Shown: positions 34,511 to 36,896 of the stretch, piece after piece | Position numbering within the stretch: the stretch's first letter is position 1 | How the letters are laid out: each line of letters begins with the position of its first letter | Assembly (NCBI GenBank): GCA_964471235.1 | Contig: CAYYGL010000021.1 | Coordinates: 1-36,896, forward strand | Direction: 5' to 3' | Origin: CAYYGL01 sp964471235 | GTDB taxonomy: Bacteria > Calditrichota > Calditrichia > RBG-13-44-9 > J075 | DNA: 36,896 nt | Program-made: the position numbers and the translations under genes | Notes under the pieces: generated by a model | Told to the model about the DNA's origin: nothing | Seen by the model: only the letters and a program-made list of their open reading frames with translations | Databases searched by the model: none

Positions 34511-36400
34511 TTGAAAACCAGGATAATTACCAACAACGACCTTCCCGTCGGTATTTTGGCGCTGCCAACAGCACTATTCATTGCAGAGCTGTTCATTCGC
34601 GGTAGCGACATTCTTCATTGGTCAATATCCCAATGGAGTATGTACCTTCTCAGTATATTGCTCTCACTTTGTATGTGGCTTCTTTTCTTTTACCTGAGTT
34701 GCAGCATCTATCGCTTAAATAAATTCCTGGGGTATAGTTTTGTCTTTATCGTGTTTACCGTAGAAATTTCTCTCTTAATCCTTTCCTATGGTTATTATTT
34801 TTATTTCCACCGGATACCGAATTATTACCTCATTGAATTTCTGATTCAGGAGCCAAAGGATTTTTATTCCGGGGTAACGGATACCATAACAATATGGCAT
34901 TTTGCAGCCCTGGCGGTTTTCACCCTTCTGGTATCATTCTATTGGATACGGTACCTGCAAAACCATATTCACCGGAAAATTACCGCCCGGGTAGTGATCA
35001 GTGTGCTGACCGCGTTAGTTCTGAGTTTCATCGCTTTTCAGCGCATCGACCGGTACGATGATCAGTCAATTATGCCCGATTTTAATTCCCTTTATTTTAG
35101 TAGCAGATTGACCGCCAATTATCTGATATTAAAAAAGCCGGTATCCTCCGTTGCCCTCCATCCTTCCCGGCGCTTCCGTCTGTCCCCCGTCTCCCGCAAA
35201 ACGAATGTCAATATTTTGTTGATTCTAAATGAAAGTTTACGCAGGAAAAGCCTGCCTTTTTACGGTTACCCCCGTCACATCACCCCCCATTTAAGCCATT
35301 TTTTCAACAATCATCCCGATGAAACTTTTGTGTTTAAAAAATCCTACGCCACCTCGACTTTTACCATGCTCTCGGTTCCTTCCATTCTGACCGGGGTGTC
35401 GCCGGTTCAGCCCGGACAGGTGCTGCACACCATGCCCTTACTGTTCGATTATGCCCGGGCAATGGATTACCGCACCTTTTTCATCTCTTCCCAGTCCTTT
35501 GCCTGGCGGCATCTGGACCGCTTTTTTAAAACCGCCCAAATCGATTATTTCTGGAATAAAGAAATTGGGAAAGCGCCCCGGGTGCATGATATCGGCACGG
35601 ATGACCGGCTGATGATTCAGGAATGGAAACAAGTGATAGAGAAAATCGGCTCCCAACCGTTTGTTGGGGTCATCCAGACATACTACAATCACTATCCCTA
35701 TTTTGCGCCCCGGCAGATAAAAAAACTCCCTCAGCGCTATGAATTCTCCATCACCTGCCTGGATTCCATTATGGGAGATGTTCTTTCCGAACTTTCGCAG
35801 CGGAATTTGCTGGAAAACACCATCATCATTTTTACCTCGGACCATGGAGAAGCATTTGGGGAACACGGCTACTATGGGCATTTACGCACTTTTTACGAAG
35901 AAGAGAGCGGCATCCCCTTTGTAATTTATGTGCCCCGGAAAATCCAGCAGCTTTATGGCAATCAAATTGAAATTTTACGAGAGAACACTTTCCGGAATAT
36001 TACCTTTTTAGACGCTTTGCCGACAATCCTGGATTTCCTGAAATACACCAACCTCCCGGATAAAATTCGGAATCACCTTCCCGGTCAAAGCTTACTCCGC
36101 CCGGTAAATCCCAACCGAACGTTTTACATGCTGAACAACAATGAGGTATCCAACTACCGGGTGTTTATCAGCATCGGGGTACTCAAGGGGGATTATAAAT
36201 ACCTGCTGTTAAATGACGGCACCGGATTTCGGGAGGAGTACTACCACCTGCCCACCGATCCGGCTGAATCGGAGAATCTGTTTCAACTCTTTCCGCAGCA
36301 AATTGAAATGATTCACTCGGAATTACAACAGATACCGCCAACGCGCCGGATTCTGATAACCGCCGGCATCCGTCGTCCCGGGTTGCATATCGCCGAATGA
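34511..36400 (+). CDS. Membrane phosphoethanolamine-transferase/LTA-synthase-like enzyme (sulfatase superfamily)
   Basis: The product has 629 residues with five hydrophobic helices near 12-30, 43-65, 73-97, 128-146 and 160-177, then a large periplasmic domain of the alkaline-phosphatase/sulfatase fold. Metal- and substrate-site motifs are ILILNESLR (E241), SYATSTFTMLSVPS with the probable nucleophile T285 aligning to EptA's Thr, and FTSDHGEAFGEHG. EptA-type enzymes add phosphoethanolamine to lipid A or core sugars, and LtaS-type enzymes polymerise glycerol phosphate. The LPS-making context favours the former. The start is TTG with AGGA 7 nt upstream. The leader contains an 11-G tract. The substrate is inferred. 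Confidence 0.87.
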   Translation: MKTRIITNNDLPVGILALPTALFIAELFIRGSDILHWSISQWSMYLLSILLSLCMWLLFFYLSCSIYRLNKFLGYSFVFIVFTVEISLLILSYGYYFYFHRIPNYYLIEFLIQEPKDFYSGVTDTITIWHFAALAVFTLLVSFYWIRYLQNHIHRKITARVVISVLTALVLSFIAFQRIDRYDDQSIMPDFNSLYFSSRLTANYLILKKPVSSVALHPSRRFRLSPVSRKTNVNILLILNESLRRKSLPFYGYPRHITPHLSHFFNNHPDETFVFKKSYATSTFTMLSVPSILTGVSPVQPGQVLHTMPLLFDYARAMDYRTFFISSQSFAWRHLDRFFKTAQIDYFWNKEIGKAPRVHDIGTDDRLMIQEWKQVIEKIGSQPFVGVIQTYYNHYPYFAPRQIKKLPQRYEFSITCLDSIMGDVLSELSQRNLLENTIIIFTSDHGEAFGEHGYYGHLRTFYEEESGIPFVIYVPRKIQQLYGNQIEILRENTFRNITFLDALPTILDFLKYTNLPDKIRNHLPGQSLLRPVNPNRTFYMLNNNEVSNYRVFISIGVLKGDYKYLLLNDGTGFREEYYHLPTDPAESENLFQLFPQQIEMIHSELQQIPPTRRILITAGIRRPGLHIAE

Positions 36401-36486
36401 GGAAAACACGCCCCATCATCCGAGATTCCCTCACCCGTAAGGGAACGGAGTGAAATGACGGCTAATTTAAAATCTCTCAAAAAGCA

Positions 36487-36515
36487 TTGACAAACCTGCG
36501 CAGGTTTATTAAATT
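36487..36515 (+). promoter_or_regulatory. Sigma-70-type promoter for tRNA-Ala with a palindromic spacer
   Basis: TTGACA (36487-36492) and TAAATT (36510-36515) are separated by 17 nt, ideal for a vegetative promoter, and lie 35 nt before the tRNA. The spacer holds a perfect 16-bp palindrome, AAACCTGCGCAGGTTT (36492-36507). Confidence 0.75.
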
Positions 36516-36549
36516 GGCGTCGCTTTGAATGATAGCAGCGAAAAATCGG

Positions 36550-36622
36550 GGGGCCGTAGCTCAGTTGGGAGAGCGCATGAATGGCATTCATGAGGTCAGG
36601 GGTTCGACTCCCCTCGGCTCCA
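36550..36622 (+). tRNA. tRNA-Ala (anticodon GGC)
   Basis: A full cloverleaf of 73 nt can be drawn. The acceptor stem GGGGCCG pairs with CGGCTCC (one G-T pair), and the D stem is GCTC/GAGC. The anticodon stem CATGA/TCATG has loop ATGGCAT, giving GGC, and the T arm is AGGGG-TTCGACT-CCCCT. The discriminator is A. The 3' CCA is not encoded and must be added by nucleotidyltransferase. Confidence 0.97.
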
Positions 36623-36645
36623 CTATTTTAAGCAGTTAAACACGT

Positions 36646-36801
36646 ATGAAGATTTTAATACTCATCAGTTTAGCCGCGCTTAGTATCTGGCTCTTTCGGA
36701 TTGCCAATCGTCCCAAACGACTTCATCAACAACGCATCAATGAACTTTTAATGCGGGTTTCCACAAACAAGATGCGGAACAAAAACAAGAGTCAGGTTTA
36801 A
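36646..36801 (+). CDS. Putative 51-residue single-helix membrane peptide
   Basis: ATG to TAA encodes 51 residues between two tRNA genes. A hydrophobic segment (MKILILISLAALSIWLF) is followed by a strongly basic tail (RIANRPKRLHQQR, then NKMRNKNKS). This is the layout of a small inner-membrane protein with its tail in the cytoplasm. There is no clear ribosome site, only a purine-poor AGCAGTTAAACACGT leader, so translation is unproven. I do not recognise a family. Confidence 0.45.
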   Translation: MKILILISLAALSIWLFRIANRPKRLHQQRINELLMRVSTNKMRNKNKSQV

Positions 36802-36820
36802 ATAAATACGAAAAATTTCA

Positions 36821-36893
36821 GGCGCCGTACCCAAGTGGCTAAGGGAGAGGTCTGCAAAACCTCGATTCGGCGGTTCGAATCCGCCCGGCGCCT
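36821..36893 (+). tRNA. tRNA-Cys (anticodon GCA)
   Basis: The 73-nt cloverleaf has acceptor GGCGCCG/CGGCGCC, anticodon stem GAGGT/ACCTC with loop CTGCAAA (anticodon GCA), and T arm GGCGG-TTCGAAT-CCGCC. The discriminator is T (U73), the identity base of tRNA-Cys. The CCA end is not encoded. It ends three bases before the window edge. Confidence 0.97.
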
Positions 36894-36896
36894 CTA

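Noticed and set aside
36426..36445. Terminator after the phosphoethanolamine-transferase-like gene
   Set aside because: TTCCCT/AGGGAA forms only a 6-bp stem with an 8-nt loop and no T-run follows.

Overview
The window looks like a chromosomal segment of a Gram-negative (diderm) bacterium. It carries genes for Kdo synthesis, the Lpt lipopolysaccharide export system, an Omp85 outer-membrane protein, lipoproteins and very large periplasmic multihaem c-type cytochromes. The Kdo/Lpt gene order, the cytochromes rich in tandem repeats and the intermediate base composition would fit an uncultivated FCB-type lineage such as Calditrichota/KSB1. That placement is inferred from gene style, not shown by a phylogenetic marker.

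Positions 1-13,920 are all transcribed leftward. The left end is a respiratory or extracellular-electron-transfer locus. In transcription order it holds an OmpR-type response regulator, its histidine kinase, a di-haem cytochrome b-like membrane protein, a 20-haem cytochrome, a cytochrome with at least 28 haems that is interrupted by a 100-N assembly gap, and a second copy of that type that runs off the window after 17 haems. The haem proteins are built from a roughly 72-residue module with three CXXCH sites and three extra histidines. Upstream on the same strand lie a ZIP metal transporter, a PAP2-type phosphatase, a one-POTRA Omp85 barrel protein and a large unknown lipoprotein.

Positions 14,311-17,033 run rightward: tsaB and rimI (overlapping), moeA and a small unknown gene. 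Positions 17,127-24,870 run leftward as a tightly packed envelope operon: gatC, kdsB, pyrG, kdsA, kdsC, kdsD, then a hairpin repeat, lptC, an enlarged OstA/LptA-like gene and lptB. The first five junctions show ATGA/GTGA-type stop-start overlaps or near contact. The operon makes CTP (pyrG), Kdo (kdsD, kdsA, kdsC) and CMP-Kdo (kdsB), and the Lpt proteins then move finished LPS outward.

From 25,582 rightward come clpB, fbp, asnS, a TIGR00725-like nucleotide-binding protein, an acylphosphatase, apt, a sigma-54 activator with an N-terminal Rossmann domain, a membrane phosphoethanolamine-transferase-like enzyme, tRNA-Ala(GGC), a 51-codon membrane peptide gene and tRNA-Cys(GCA).

The least ordinary parts are the repeat-built cytochrome locus, the register-perfect assembly gap, the Rossmann/sigma-54 regulator, a 243-bp element with 18-bp inverted ends before clpB, a paired-hairpin repeat inside the Kdo/Lpt operon, an 11-G tract before the transferase gene, and a 16-bp palindrome filling the spacer of the tRNA promoter.
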